DNA of 64,000 nt from Streptomyces uncialis (GCF_036250755.1 NZ_CP109583.1:7231501-7295500), one strand, 5' to 3'; numbered from the stretch's first letter, positions 19,131-27,691 are shown. Numbers and translations: made by a program. Notes: generated by a model from the letters alone, not told the origin.

Positions 19131-19355
19131 GTGGCCGAGACTCTGAAGAAGGGCAGCCGGGTAACCGGCGCCGCGCGCGACAAGCTCGCGGCAGACCTGA
19201 AGAAGAAGTACGACTCCGGTGCGAGCATCCGGGCACTGGCCGAGGAAACCGGCCGCTCGTATGGATTCGTCCACCGGATGCTCAGCGAATCCGGCGTCAC
19301 GCTGCGGGGACGCGGCGGGGCGACGCGAGGCAAGAAGGCGTCCGCCGCGGGCTGA
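19131..19355 (+). CDS. gbn: Gbn-like GATC-binding nucleoid-associated protein (single HTH)
   Basis: A 74-residue basic protein made of one helix-turn-helix: KLAADLKKKYDSGASIRALA then EETGRSYGFVHRMLSE, followed by a Gly/Arg/Lys-rich tail. It matches, from memory, S. coelicolor SCO1839 (Gbn), described as a small actinobacterial nucleoid-associated protein that recognises GATC. GTG 19131 follows GAGGAGG with good spacing; an upstream in-frame ATG at 19092 lacks a comparable site. The upstream region carries a GATC cluster. Followed by a strong terminator. Confidence 0.85.
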   Translation: MAETLKKGSRVTGAARDKLAADLKKKYDSGASIRALAEETGRSYGFVHRMLSESGVTLRGRGGATRGKKASAAG

Positions 19356-19386
19356 GGTTCCGGCGGCTCCACCGGTTCCGGTGTGG

Positions 19387-19418
19387 CCACCCGGTCGGCT
19401 TCCGGGCCGACCGGGTGG
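19387..19418 (+). terminator. Terminator after gbn
   Basis: Perfect 13-bp stem CCACCCGGTCGGC / GCCGACCGGGTGG with a 6-base loop, then TTAC, 31 bp after the gbn stop. Confidence 0.85.
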
Positions 19419-19498
19419 TTACTGTGCAGTCACTTAAGGGTGCGGCCGTGCGTGTTACGGTCCCGCACCCTCCGGACGGCACACCTCGGAGGCGCTCC

Positions 19499-20290
19499 AT
19501 GACGTCGGTGGAACCGGTACTCGACAAGGACGGCGTACGGCTCGTCGTGACCGATCGGACCGCGACGGTCACACTGACCGGCCCGGCCCGGCGCAACGCG
19601 CAGAGTCCCGCTCTGTGGCGGGCCCTGGTCGAGGCCGGACAGGCCCTTCCGGGTGCCGTCCGTGTCGTCGTGCTGCGCGGTGAGGGTCCGTCCTTCTCCG
19701 CGGGACTCGACCGGCAGGGGTTCACCCCGGAAGGCTTCGACGGCGAGCCGTCGTTCCTCGATCTCGCGCGCGGCACCGACAAGGAGCTGGACGCGGCGAT
19801 CGCCGGGTACCAGGAGGCCTTCACCTGGTGGCGGCGGACCGACCTCGTGACCATCGCCGCTGTCCAGGGCCACGCCATCGGCGCGGGCTTCCAGCTGGCG
19901 CTGGCCTGCGATCTGCGGATCGTCGCCGAGGACGTGCAGTTCGCCATGCGCGAGACCGGGCTCGGTCTGGTGCCCGACCTCACCGGCACCCATCCCCTGG
20001 TGGGACTCGTCGGCTACGCGCGGGCCCTGGAGATCTGTGTGACCGGCCGCTACGTCCAGGCCGCCGAGGCCGAACGGATCGGCCTCGCCAATCTCGTCGT
20101 CCCCGCCGACCAGCTGGACGCCGCCGCGAGCGACCTCGCCGCCGCGCTCCTCGGCGCGCCCCGGGACGCCGTCATCGAGACCAAGGCTTTGCTCCAGGGC
20201 GCGACCCGTCGCGGCTACGAGGAACAGCGCGCCGCCGAACGCGCCGCCCAGGCCCGACGGCTCCGCGACCTGGCGGGCCTCGGCGACTGA
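19499..20290 (+). CDS. Enoyl-CoA hydratase/isomerase fold protein
   Basis: A 263-residue crotonase-superfamily protein, probably acting on an acyl-CoA thioester. FSAGLDRQGF supplies the first oxyanion segment and QGHAIGAGFQLALACDLRI the second. In classical hydratases the segment GGGCELA carries the first catalytic Glu; here that place reads GAGFQLA, so Gln replaces it. The second Glu may be kept in MRETGLGLVPD. It may therefore be an isomerase, hydrolase or other crotonase rather than a true hydratase. ATG 19499 follows CTCGGAGG. Confidence 0.85.
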   Translation: MTSVEPVLDKDGVRLVVTDRTATVTLTGPARRNAQSPALWRALVEAGQALPGAVRVVVLRGEGPSFSAGLDRQGFTPEGFDGEPSFLDLARGTDKELDAAIAGYQEAFTWWRRTDLVTIAAVQGHAIGAGFQLALACDLRIVAEDVQFAMRETGLGLVPDLTGTHPLVGLVGYARALEICVTGRYVQAAEAERIGLANLVVPADQLDAAASDLAAALLGAPRDAVIETKALLQGATRRGYEEQRAAERAAQARRLRDLAGLGD

Positions 20291-20476
20291 CCCGCCCCCG
20301 CCCCGGGTTCCTCAGCCCCCGGCCCCTCGTCCGCCGTCCTGGCCGCCGGATCCCGTGCGTCGGGGTCGGGCCCCCGGGGTCCGGGCCGCCGGGTCCGTGC
20401 ATCCGGTCCGGCGCATCCGGTCCCGTGCATCCGGCGGTCCCGTGCGTTCGGGCCGGGTCCACCGGGCCGGGGCCGG

Positions 20477-21319
20477 TCAGGGGTCCAGCGCGGTCACCAG
20501 TACCGCGACCGTCGGGCGGTCCGGTGCCGCGTCCGTGACCGCCCGGCGTACCGCGCGCACCACGGCCGACGGACCGGCCGCCACCGACAGGGCCAGCTCC
20601 ACCCGTACATGCCGCCGCGGCAGCGCCGCCGCGTCCCCGTCGCCCGGGTGCTCCGCGATCCGTACCGGGGCGGCCCGGCCGCCCAGCGCGCCGGTCAGCC
20701 GGGTCACCCCGGGCACCGCCGCCGCCACCGCGCCCAGCCGCCCCGCCTCACCGTCCGATTCGTCCCCGGGCGCTCCGTCCGTACCCGCGTCGTCCCCGGC
20801 CCGCGGTCCCGTACCGGCGCCGCTTTCGGCTCGTCCGTCAGCCGGGCGTTTCTCCGGGCCGTCCCCGTCCGGGTGACCGCCGTTCGCCGCGCCGTCCGGG
20901 TGATCCGGGGCCAGGACCCCGGTCACCCGGAGGTCCACCTCCGTCACCGCCAGCCCCAGTGATCCGGCCGCCGCCGCGAGCGCCGTACGCACCCCGGCCA
21001 CCGTCACGGGCAGCGGGGTGTGCAGTGTCGCGGCCAGCTCCGCGGTGATCCGCAGCGGGCCCGGCGGCACGGCGCCCGGTGGCGCCACAACCGCCGGTTC
21101 CCGGGCCGTTCCAGGGGCATCGTCCGAGGTCACGGGGGAGGCCGCGGCGATCCGCAGTGCTCCGAGGCGTACTCCCGACCGGGTGTCCAGTGCCCGTCGC
21201 AGTGCGCCGCGCGCCGCGGCCTCCGTCACCCAGGCCCCGTCACCCGGTCCGCCCAGCGGCAGCAGTCTGCCGAGGCCGAGCTGCTGCCTTACCACCTGTG
21301 TCCAACCGTCAGCGGTCAT
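20477..21319 (-). CDS. Conserved hypothetical protein beside the Asp23 operon
   Basis: A 280-residue protein unknown to me functionally; similar Streptomyces proteins carry the uninformative label 'nucleopolyhedrovirus P10 family'. The N-terminal third reads as ordered (WTQVVRQQLGLGRLLPLGG; ITAELAATLHTPLPVTVAGV). Residues about 145-200 are a Gly/Asp/Pro-rich disordered stretch. The end, VRRAVTDAAPDRPTVAVLV, resembles the beta-alpha units of Asp23-type proteins next door. It diverges from the Asp23/Gls24 gene with a 93-bp shared promoter region, so a joint role in the envelope-stress cluster is plausible. Confidence 0.75.
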   Translation of the reverse strand: MTADGWTQVVRQQLGLGRLLPLGGPGDGAWVTEAAARGALRRALDTRSGVRLGALRIAAASPVTSDDAPGTAREPAVVAPPGAVPPGPLRITAELAATLHTPLPVTVAGVRTALAAAAGSLGLAVTEVDLRVTGVLAPDHPDGAANGGHPDGDGPEKRPADGRAESGAGTGPRAGDDAGTDGAPGDESDGEAGRLGAVAAAVPGVTRLTGALGGRAAPVRIAEHPGDGDAAALPRRHVRVELALSVAAGPSAVVRAVRRAVTDAAPDRPTVAVLVTALDP

Positions 21320-21412
21320 CGCCCCAGCCTGCCGTATCCCCGGCGCGCCACCCGGCAACCGCGCTTAGTGTGGATTGCAGGACCACGACTCCGGTGAGAG
21401 GGACGAACGGCG

Positions 21413-21904
21413 ATGACCGAATCCACGCAGCGGAAGGGCCCGGACAATCCGGCGCAGTCCTCGAACGAGCAGCGCGAGTCGCTGCGCAAGCAGAGCGGGG
21501 CCAGGAAGAGCGGCGATCCGGCCACCCGGGGCCGCACCACCATCGCGGACGGTGTGGTCGAGAAGATCGCCGGACTCGCCGCCCGTGATGTCGTCGGTGT
21601 GCACGCCATGGGCAGCGGGCTGTCCCGGACGTTCGGCGCCGTCCGCGACCGGGTGCCCGGCGGCACCAAGTCCGTGTCCCGAGGGGTCAAGGCCGAGGTC
21701 GGCGAGGTCCAGACCGCCCTCGATCTGGAGATCGTCGTGGACTACGGCGTGGCGATCGCCGAGGTCGCCCGCGCGGTACGCGAGAACGTCATCACGGCGG
21801 TGGAGCGGATGACCGAACTGGAGGTCGTCGAGGTGAACATCGCCGTCAGCGATGTGAAGCTCCCCGACGAGGAGGACGACGAGCCGGAGTCACGGCTCCA
21901 GTGA
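21413..21904 (+). CDS. Asp23/Gls24 family envelope stress response protein
   Basis: A 163-residue protein with a charged disordered N-terminus (residues 1-42) and an Asp23 domain, TTIADGVVEKIAGLAARDVVG to VVEVNIAVSDVKLP. In Staphylococcus Asp23 lines the inner membrane by binding the anchor AmaP. This locus has both partners (AmaP at 23241). First gene of a rightward operon with small spacings or overlaps. ATG after GAACGGCG. Confidence 0.9.
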   Translation: MTESTQRKGPDNPAQSSNEQRESLRKQSGARKSGDPATRGRTTIADGVVEKIAGLAARDVVGVHAMGSGLSRTFGAVRDRVPGGTKSVSRGVKAEVGEVQTALDLEIVVDYGVAIAEVARAVRENVITAVERMTELEVVEVNIAVSDVKLPDEEDDEPESRLQ

Positions 21905-21998
21905 CACCCCCGAGGACCGCCGCCCCCGGCGGACCCGGGGCGCGGCCCGGTCCCGTCCCGGACCCCCGCAGCAGCGCACAGGCGCAGAGGAGCGCACG

Positions 21999-22190
21999 AT
22001 GAGCATGGCCGTGGTCGGCTTGATCGCCGGAATGGCACTGGGCTTCGCCGGTTACTTCGGCGGCTTCGGCGCCTTCCTGCTGGTGGCGGCGCTCGGCGCC
22101 GTCGGTTTCGTGGCGGGCAGGTTCCTGGAGGGCGACCTGGAACCGGGTGACTTCTTCCGTTCCCGTTCCCGTGGCGACCGGCGGGGGTGA
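21999..22190 (+). CDS. Small membrane protein of the Asp23 operon (DUF2273-like)
   Basis: A 63-residue protein with two adjacent Gly/Ala-rich hydrophobic helices (about 3-22 and 24-42) and a positively charged C-terminal tail (FFRSRSRGDRRG). Comparable small membrane proteins occur in Asp23/AmaP operons of Gram-positives. RBS GAGGAG before ATG 21999. The stop overlaps the next start (GTGA). Confidence 0.8.
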   Translation: MSMAVVGLIAGMALGFAGYFGGFGAFLLVAALGAVGFVAGRFLEGDLEPGDFFRSRSRGDRRG

Positions 22191-22537
22191 CGGTGCCCGC
22201 TCAGGTCGTCGACGCCGCCGAGCGCGGCGCCACCGCGATCGCCGACCGGGTCGTCGCGAAGATCGCCGCGCAGGCCGCCCGTGAAGCACTGACCGGACTG
22301 CCCCGCGCCGCGGCCCCGCCGCACGCCACGGTCGTCGTGCACAAGGACAGCGCGCGGGTCCGGGTCGTCCTCGAACTCGGCTACCCCTCCGACATCGGCG
22401 CCCAGTGCGGTGCCGTACGCCGCCAGGTCGCCGAACGGGTGCGGACCCTGGCGGGGATGACGGTGCCCGAGGTCACCGTCCAGGTGGAACGGCTGCACTC
22501 ACCGCTGGACAGCGGTACCCGGGGGAGGACCCGATGA
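22187..22537 (+). CDS. Second, short Asp23-like protein
   Basis: A 116-residue protein with the Asp23-type opening AERGATAIADRVVAKIAAQA and the closing VRRQVAERVRTLAGMTVPEVTVQVERL. It is shorter than the first copy and lacks its long charged N-terminus. GTG start overlaps the previous stop, and its stop overlaps the next ATG, so translation is coupled. Probably a hetero-oligomer partner of the first Asp23 protein. Confidence 0.85.
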   Translation: MTVPAQVVDAAERGATAIADRVVAKIAAQAAREALTGLPRAAAPPHATVVVHKDSARVRVVLELGYPSDIGAQCGAVRRQVAERVRTLAGMTVPEVTVQVERLHSPLDSGTRGRTR

Positions 22538-23235
22538 GCGAGCCCCACGAGCCCGCGAAGGCTTCCGCCAAGGCGGGTGCGGGCGGGTCCGCCGGTGGCG
22601 GTGCGGGTGCCGGTGCGGGTGCGGATGGTGGTGCGGGCCCGGTGTCCGTGCTCGATCCGTCCGGCGACGACAGCGCGTACCCCGCGTCGTCCGCGCCCCG
22701 CCGCTTCTGGTCGCCGCGCCGGGTGCCCGCCGGGATCGTCGCCGCCCTGCTCGTCGCCGCCGCCGGTCTCCTCCTGTACGACATCGCCGCCGTACGCGCC
22801 GGACGACCCGCGATGCACTGGCGGCAGGTCCTCGGCCGGGAACTCGCCGAACGTCCCCTGGACGATGTGTGGGTCCTTGTCGGCGCGGGTGTCGCGACGG
22901 CGCTCGGCCTGCTGCTGCTCGTGCTCGCGCTCACCCCCGGCCGGCGCGCCCTGCTGCCCATGCTGGGCGCCGACGACGCCATGCGCGTGGCGCTCGACCG
23001 CCGCGCCGCCGCGATGGTCCTGCGGGACCGGGCCGCCGAGGTGTCCGGGGTGCAGTCCGTACGGGTACGGGTGAAGCGCCGCAAGGCGCGTGTCCGTGCC
23101 GTCTCGCACTTCCGCCCGCTGGACGACGTCCACACCGATCTCGACTCCGCGCTCGCCGACGGCGTCCGCGAACTGGGCCTCGCCAGGCCCCCGTCGCTCG
23201 ACATCCGGGTGCGGCGGCCCGGCAAGAAGGGGTGA
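22534..23235 (+). CDS. DUF6286-type membrane protein of the Asp23 operon
   Basis: A 233-residue protein. Residues 10-40 are a Gly/Ala repeat tract. Two hydrophobic segments follow at about 68-90 and 110-135, and a basic, Asp23-like soluble C-terminal domain (VSGVQSVRVRVKRRKARVRAVSHF) comes last. Start ATG overlaps the previous stop (ATGA). By fold and position it is a second membrane-anchored component of the envelope-stress complex. Confidence 0.82.
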   Translation: MSEPHEPAKASAKAGAGGSAGGGAGAGAGADGGAGPVSVLDPSGDDSAYPASSAPRRFWSPRRVPAGIVAALLVAAAGLLLYDIAAVRAGRPAMHWRQVLGRELAERPLDDVWVLVGAGVATALGLLLLVLALTPGRRALLPMLGADDAMRVALDRRAAAMVLRDRAAEVSGVQSVRVRVKRRKARVRAVSHFRPLDDVHTDLDSALADGVRELGLARPPSLDIRVRRPGKKG

Positions 23236-23240
23236 GGCCC

Positions 23241-23819
23241 GTGCTCAGGACCGTCGACCGTGTGCTGCTCGGTCTGCTGGGGCTCGTCCTGCTGATCGCC
23301 GGGGGCAGCGTCCTCGCGATCGGCCTCGGGGTGCGCCCGCCCTCCTGGTGGCCCTACGAGGATCAGCACGACGTCCTGCTGAGCGCGGCCCGGCGGACCC
23401 GCTGGCGCGACGAGGGCTGGTGGTGGCCCGTGGTGATCGCGGCGCTCGCCGTCGCGGTGCTGCTCGCCCTGTGGTGGCTGTCGGCGGTGCTGCGCAGACG
23501 GCGTCTCGCGGAGGTCCTGGTCGACACGGGGGACGGCGAGGGCGCGGTGGTGCGGGGGCGCGCGCTGGAGTCCGTCCTGGTGACGGAGGCGGAGGCGCTG
23601 GACGGGGTCGACCGGGCGGAGGTGCGGCTCGTCGGCCGGCGGGGTGAGCCGGGGGCACGGGTGCGGCTCGTGCTGGAGCCGCACGGGGTGCCGCGGGATG
23701 CCGTGCGGCGGCTGCACGGGGAGGTGCTGGCGGGGGCCCGTACCTCGTCGGGGTCCGCGCGGTGGCCCTCCACGGTGCGGATCCGGGCGGTGAAGCACCC
23801 CCCGGAACGCGTGACCTGA
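23241..23819 (+). CDS. amaP: AmaP-like membrane anchor of Asp23
   Basis: A 192-residue protein with two transmembrane helices near the N-terminus (about 6-27 and 55-79), separated by a tryptophan-rich loop (RPPSWWPYEDQ), then a cytoplasmic beta/alpha domain typical of AmaP. GTG 23241 has AAGGGG 8 bases upstream; GTG 23232, overlapping the previous stop, is a near alternative that adds three residues. Last gene of the operon. A composite repeat element begins two bases after its stop. Confidence 0.82.
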   Translation: MLRTVDRVLLGLLGLVLLIAGGSVLAIGLGVRPPSWWPYEDQHDVLLSAARRTRWRDEGWWWPVVIAALAVAVLLALWWLSAVLRRRRLAEVLVDTGDGEGAVVRGRALESVLVTEAEALDGVDRAEVRLVGRRGEPGARVRLVLEPHGVPRDAVRRLHGEVLAGARTSSGSARWPSTVRIRAVKHPPERVT

Positions 23820-23820
23820 C

Positions 23821-24731
23821 GGGTCGCCTTCGCTTGCGCTTCCCAGGTCCGTCCGGCGGGACGTACTCCGCTGCTGTGCCGTCGCTCGTGGGGTGCGCAG
23901 TTCCCCGCGGGTCGCCTTCGCTTGCGCTTCCCGGGTCCGTCCGGCTGGACGCACTTCGTTCCTGTGCCGTCGCTCGTCGTTTTTGCGCAGTTCCCCGCGC
24001 CCCTGGATGCTGCCCCTGTTCGTCGCTCTTCGGGTGCGGGCCGGTTCTCGTTTTTGCGCAGTTCCCCGCGCCCCTTTGGGGCGCACCCGGTCGGTTCTTA
24101 GGGTCGGTGCCGGTCGGGATTCTCCGTCCTCGATCCGACACGCTCGGTAAGTCGTTCCGTGACCCGACTGAAGAGCATCGGAGTCTGCGGGCAGAGATTC
24201 CCGCCCACCCCCTCCCGCAGCAGCGCGGGTCCGCGAGGAGGGTGCTTCCGCAGACGACGGACAACAGCGAGGCGCCCCCAAAGGGGCGCGGGGAACTGCG
24301 CAAAAGACGAGGACGGCGCCGCACTCGAAGAGCGACCGCAAGGGGGCAGCATCCAGGGGCGCGGGGAACTGCGCACCCCCGTCCTGACCCGTACGGGAAC
24401 GGGTACGTCCAGGTGGGGAACCCCAGGGGCGCGGGGAACTGCGCATCCACGAACGACCCGCGCGAACGGGGTGCGCCTACCGGGGCTGACCCAAGGGGCG
24501 CGGGGAACTGCGCGAAGACGAGGGCGGCGACGCACTCGAAGAGCGACCGCAAGGGGGCAGCATCCAGGGGCGCGGGGAACTGCGCAAAAACGACGAACGA
24601 CGGCACAGGAAACAAGTACGCCCAGCACAGGGAACCCAGGGGCGCGGGGGAACTGCGCACCCACGAACGGCCCGCACGGGAACAAGTACGTCCAGCCGGA
24701 CGGACCTCGGAAGCGCGAGCGAAGGCGACCC
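23821..24731. repeat. Composite intergenic element with 22-bp terminal inverted repeats (copy 1)
   Basis: Left end 23821-23842 (starts GGGTCGCCTTCGCTTGCGC) and right end 24710-24731 are inverted repeats matching at 21 of 22 positions. A second copy of the left end lies at 23909-23930. The left arm carries GCGCAGTTCCCCGCGCCCC modules and the right arm the reverse complement GGGGCGCGGGGAACTGCGC, repeated several times; they are separated by a unique centre near 24095-24240. A GCGCCCCTTTGGGGCGC hairpin lies near 24068. No gene is supported. It fills the gap between the 3' ends of amaP and the SDR gene. Confidence 0.9.
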
Positions 24732-24754
24732 GCGCCCCCTGCAACCCGGGCTGG

Positions 24755-25510
24755 TCAGAAGCCCTTGCGGGCGCCGCCGTCCACCGGGACCATCACCCCG
24801 GTGAGGTAGGACGCCGCGGGCGACAGCAGGAACGCGGCCACCCGCCCGAACTCCTCGGGCGTCCCGTACCTCCGCAGCGGGATCTGCGACTCGAACCCCA
24901 GCCGGGTGGCCCCCGGGTCCGCGGACAACGCGTCCAGCTCCCGCACCCGGTCCGTATCGATCCGCGACGGCAGCAGCCCCACCACCCGCACACCCCGCGG
25001 ACCCACCTCGTCCGCCAGCGACTTCGCGAAGCCCGCGAGCCCGGGCCGCAGCCCGTTGGAGATGGTGAGTCCGGGGATCGGCTCGTGCACGGACGCCGAT
25101 AGGACGAACCCGATGACCCCGCCCTCGCCCAGTTCCCGCGCGGCGGCCCGCGCGAACCGCACCGCGCCGAGGAAGACCGACTCGAACGCCGTGCGCCACT
25201 GCTCGTCCGTGTTGTCGTCGAGATGGCCGGGCGCGGGCCCGCCGACGCTGATGAGGATGCCGTCGAAACGGCCGAACCGCTCGCGCGCGGCCCCGATCAG
25301 CCGCTCCGGCGCATCCGGGTCGGCGTTGTCCGCCGCGAGCCCGACAGCCCCCGGCCCGAGGGCCGACGCGGCCTCTGCGGCACCCCGCTCGTCGCGCCCG
25401 GTGACGATCACCTTGGCCCCGTCGGCGATCAGCTCACGGGCGCTCGCGTTGCCGAGCCCCCGGGTCGCCCCGGTGACGACGTACACACGGTCCTTCAGTC
25501 CAAGATCCAT
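24755..25510 (-). CDS. SDR-fold protein with a non-canonical active site
   Basis: A 251-residue short-chain dehydrogenase/reductase. The Rossmann start has TGATRGLG and ADNADPDAP, and the C-terminus is ASYLTGVMVPVDGGARKGF, as in 3-oxoacyl-ACP reductase-like members. The usual Ser..YxxxK triad is not intact: after the serine region FVLSASVHEP the expected tyrosine/lysine block reads LTISNGLRPGL, with Asn and Arg instead. A subgroup of SDRs with an SNxxR block is known. Catalysis may be altered or lost. Its 3' end faces the repeat element. Confidence 0.85.
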   Translation of the reverse strand: MDLGLKDRVYVVTGATRGLGNASARELIADGAKVIVTGRDERGAAEAASALGPGAVGLAADNADPDAPERLIGAARERFGRFDGILISVGGPAPGHLDDNTDEQWRTAFESVFLGAVRFARAAARELGEGGVIGFVLSASVHEPIPGLTISNGLRPGLAGFAKSLADEVGPRGVRVVGLLPSRIDTDRVRELDALSADPGATRLGFESQIPLRRYGTPEEFGRVAAFLLSPAASYLTGVMVPVDGGARKGF

Positions 25511-25577
25511 GGCCCTATCCTGCCCCGGGAACCCGCCGGGAGTCAGTACGGGAGCCGGGGTGTGAGGACGGGACGGG

Positions 25578-26375
25578 TCAGACCGGGACGGTGGCGGGGG
25601 CGTCCTCGGACGAGGTGGCAGCCGCCTTGGCCGCCGCCTGGTCCCGCAGTTCCCGGCGCACCAGGATCACCCAGCCCACGGGCACCGCCGCGGTGAACAG
25701 CCACCACTGGACGGCGTACGCCATATGCGCGCCGATCCCGCTGGAGTCGGGGGCGGGCAGCAGCTCCGGGGTCCCGTTCGCGGGGGCGGGCGAGGCCAGC
25801 TGGACGAAGCCGCCGAGCACCGGATCACCGAGGGTCGTGGCCATCTGCGCGCTGCCGATCAGCATGACCATGCCGTCGGGGAGGCCCTTGAGGTCCTTGA
25901 TGCCGCTGGTCGAGGTGGTCTCGTCGGGCATCAGCCGCCCGGTGACGTTCACCTCGCCGCGCGGGGGCGCGGGGATCGGCGGGACCTTGTTCTGCGGCCC
26001 GTTCGCCTCGATCCAGCCCCGGTTGACCAGCAGCACCTTGCCGCTGTCGAGGACCAGCGGGGTGACCACATGCACCCCGACCCGGTCGTCGGCGTTGGTC
26101 CGGCGGCGTACGACGACCTCGTGCTCCGTGTCGTACCGGCCGGTCGCCGTCACCTGGCGGTAGCGCTCCCGCTCGGACACCTTGTGCCCCGGGGAGGTCA
26201 GCTCCTCGGCCGGAACGGGGGCCGCCTCGATCGACGTCGCGATCCGTTCGTTGCGCGCGACCCGGCTCTCGTGCCGGTGGAACTGCCAGAAGCCCAGCTC
26301 GATCATCACGGGGATGAGGACGAGGGCGAGGAGGGTGAGGATCACCCACTGCCGGGACAACAGGAAGCGGTACAC
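25578..26375 (-). CDS. SURF1 family cytochrome c oxidase assembly protein
   Basis: Membrane protein assisting heme aa3-type oxidase assembly. The family's two-helix layout is clear: an N-terminal helix (YRFLLSRQWVILTLLALVL), the GFWQFHRHESRVARN motif right after it, a large extracytoplasmic domain with VLLVNRGWIEANG, and a C-terminal helix ending HMAYAVQWWLFTAAVPVGWV. I prefer GTG 26375 because family members start MYRFLL; ATG 26399 would add eight residues and has no better RBS. 265 residues. Confidence 0.88.
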   Translation of the reverse strand: MYRFLLSRQWVILTLLALVLIPVMIELGFWQFHRHESRVARNERIATSIEAAPVPAEELTSPGHKVSERERYRQVTATGRYDTEHEVVVRRRTNADDRVGVHVVTPLVLDSGKVLLVNRGWIEANGPQNKVPPIPAPPRGEVNVTGRLMPDETTSTSGIKDLKGLPDGMVMLIGSAQMATTLGDPVLGGFVQLASPAPANGTPELLPAPDSSGIGAHMAYAVQWWLFTAAVPVGWVILVRRELRDQAAAKAAATSSEDAPATVPV

Positions 26376-26470
26376 CCCACGACCGTACAACTCGGCCATG
26401 GGGCGATCGTCGCCAGGGGGCCCCGAGCGGGCCCGGTCACCGTCCCGCCCCCGCCGGCCGGTGGGAGGCG

Positions 26471-27520
26471 TCACCCGCCCTGAGGCGGGGGAGTGCCGGG
26501 CTTCGGCGCGGCCGGTGCCACGTCGAGGAGGAGCTGGCCGAAGGCGGCCTCGTCGATCACGGGGGTGCCGAACTGCGCGGCCTTCGCCGTCTTGGAGGTG
26601 CCCGACCCGGGGTCGTTGGTCACCAGCAGGCTCGTCAGCCGGGACAGGCTCGTCGCGATGTGCAGCCCCGCCTCGACGGCCCGGTCCTCCAGCAGCTCCC
26701 GGTCGACGGAGGTGTCCCCCGAGAACGCCACCCGCATGCCCTGCCGGAGCGGCTCGCCCGGGACGTACCGCCCCGGGTTCGGATACGGGCACGCCGGGCG
26801 CTTGCGCGAGGGCCGCCAGCTGCCCGCGCCGTACGAGGAGCCCCCGGCGCGCGCCCCCGGCGAACCGCCGCCGTACGACGCCTGGCGGCCGATCACGGGC
26901 GTCGCCGGGCTGTCCGACCACTCGGTGAGCGGACGGCACTCCAGCAGCGGCAGCCGCAACCCGTCGCGGGCGGCGGCGCGCAGACTCGGGCGGAACGCCT
27001 CGGCGAGCACCCGCGCGTCGTCCAGCGCGTGGTGCGCGCGCTGCTGGACGACCCCGAAGTGCGCGGCCAGCGACGCCAGCTTGTGGTTGGGCAGCGGCAG
27101 ACCGAGCTCCTTGGAGAGCGCGATGGTGCACAGCCGCCGGCGCACCGGGGCGGTGCGCCCGGCGCGGGCGTACTCGCGGGCGATCATCGACCAGTCGAAG
27201 ACGGCGTTGTGCGCGACGAGGACCCGGCCGTCGAGGCGGGAGGCGAACTCCTCGGCGATGTCGGCGAACAGGGGTGCCCCGGCGAGCGCGGCGCTCGTCA
27301 GCCCGTGGATCCACACCGGGCCCGGGTCCCGCTGGGGGTTCACGGTGGTGTACCAGTGGTCCTCGACGTCACCGCGCGCGTCGAGGCGGTACACGGCGGC
27401 GGACACGATCCGGTCGTCGCGGGCGAGGCCCGTCGTCTCGACGTCGACGACCGCGTACCCCTCGGGATACGCGGTCGGCCACTCGGGCGGGTGCGCTGCG
27501 GTCGTTCGGTCGTCGAGCAT
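26471..27520 (-). CDS. DnaQ-like 3'-5' exonuclease with C-terminal BRCT domain
   Basis: A 349-residue DEDDh exonuclease. Exo motifs are VDVETTGL (about residue 26), HNAVFDWSMI (about 103) and HHALDDARV (about 166). A Gly/Ser/Arg-rich linker follows (about 215-250), then a BRCT domain, MRVAFSGDTSVDRELLED to PVIDEAAFGQLL. Such proteins resemble the epsilon proofreading fold and act in DNA repair or RNA trimming; the specific role here is not known. ATG 27520 puts motif I at the usual distance. The in-frame extension to 27583 lacks support. Confidence 0.88.
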   Translation of the reverse strand: MLDDRTTAAHPPEWPTAYPEGYAVVDVETTGLARDDRIVSAAVYRLDARGDVEDHWYTTVNPQRDPGPVWIHGLTSAALAGAPLFADIAEEFASRLDGRVLVAHNAVFDWSMIAREYARAGRTAPVRRRLCTIALSKELGLPLPNHKLASLAAHFGVVQQRAHHALDDARVLAEAFRPSLRAAARDGLRLPLLECRPLTEWSDSPATPVIGRQASYGGGSPGARAGGSSYGAGSWRPSRKRPACPYPNPGRYVPGEPLRQGMRVAFSGDTSVDRELLEDRAVEAGLHIATSLSRLTSLLVTNDPGSGTSKTAKAAQFGTPVIDEAAFGQLLLDVAPAAPKPGTPPPQGG

Positions 27521-27691
27521 GGTCAACGAGGATACGTCCCGGGACTGACACTCTGTCCGCCACCACCCGTGTTCGGGCGGCAAACGCCCCTCGCGCGCGG
27601 GGGGCGCACAACTCCGCAGGACATGTGTCCACTTGGCCCGGTCGGAGTCCGTGGCACATCGGCGGCCGTACGGGTGCCCCCGTACGGCCGG

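Noticed and set aside
23821..24731. Insertion sequence with its own transposase
   Set aside because: No frame in the element encodes a transposase or RAYT-like protein; frames there consist of repeat translation.
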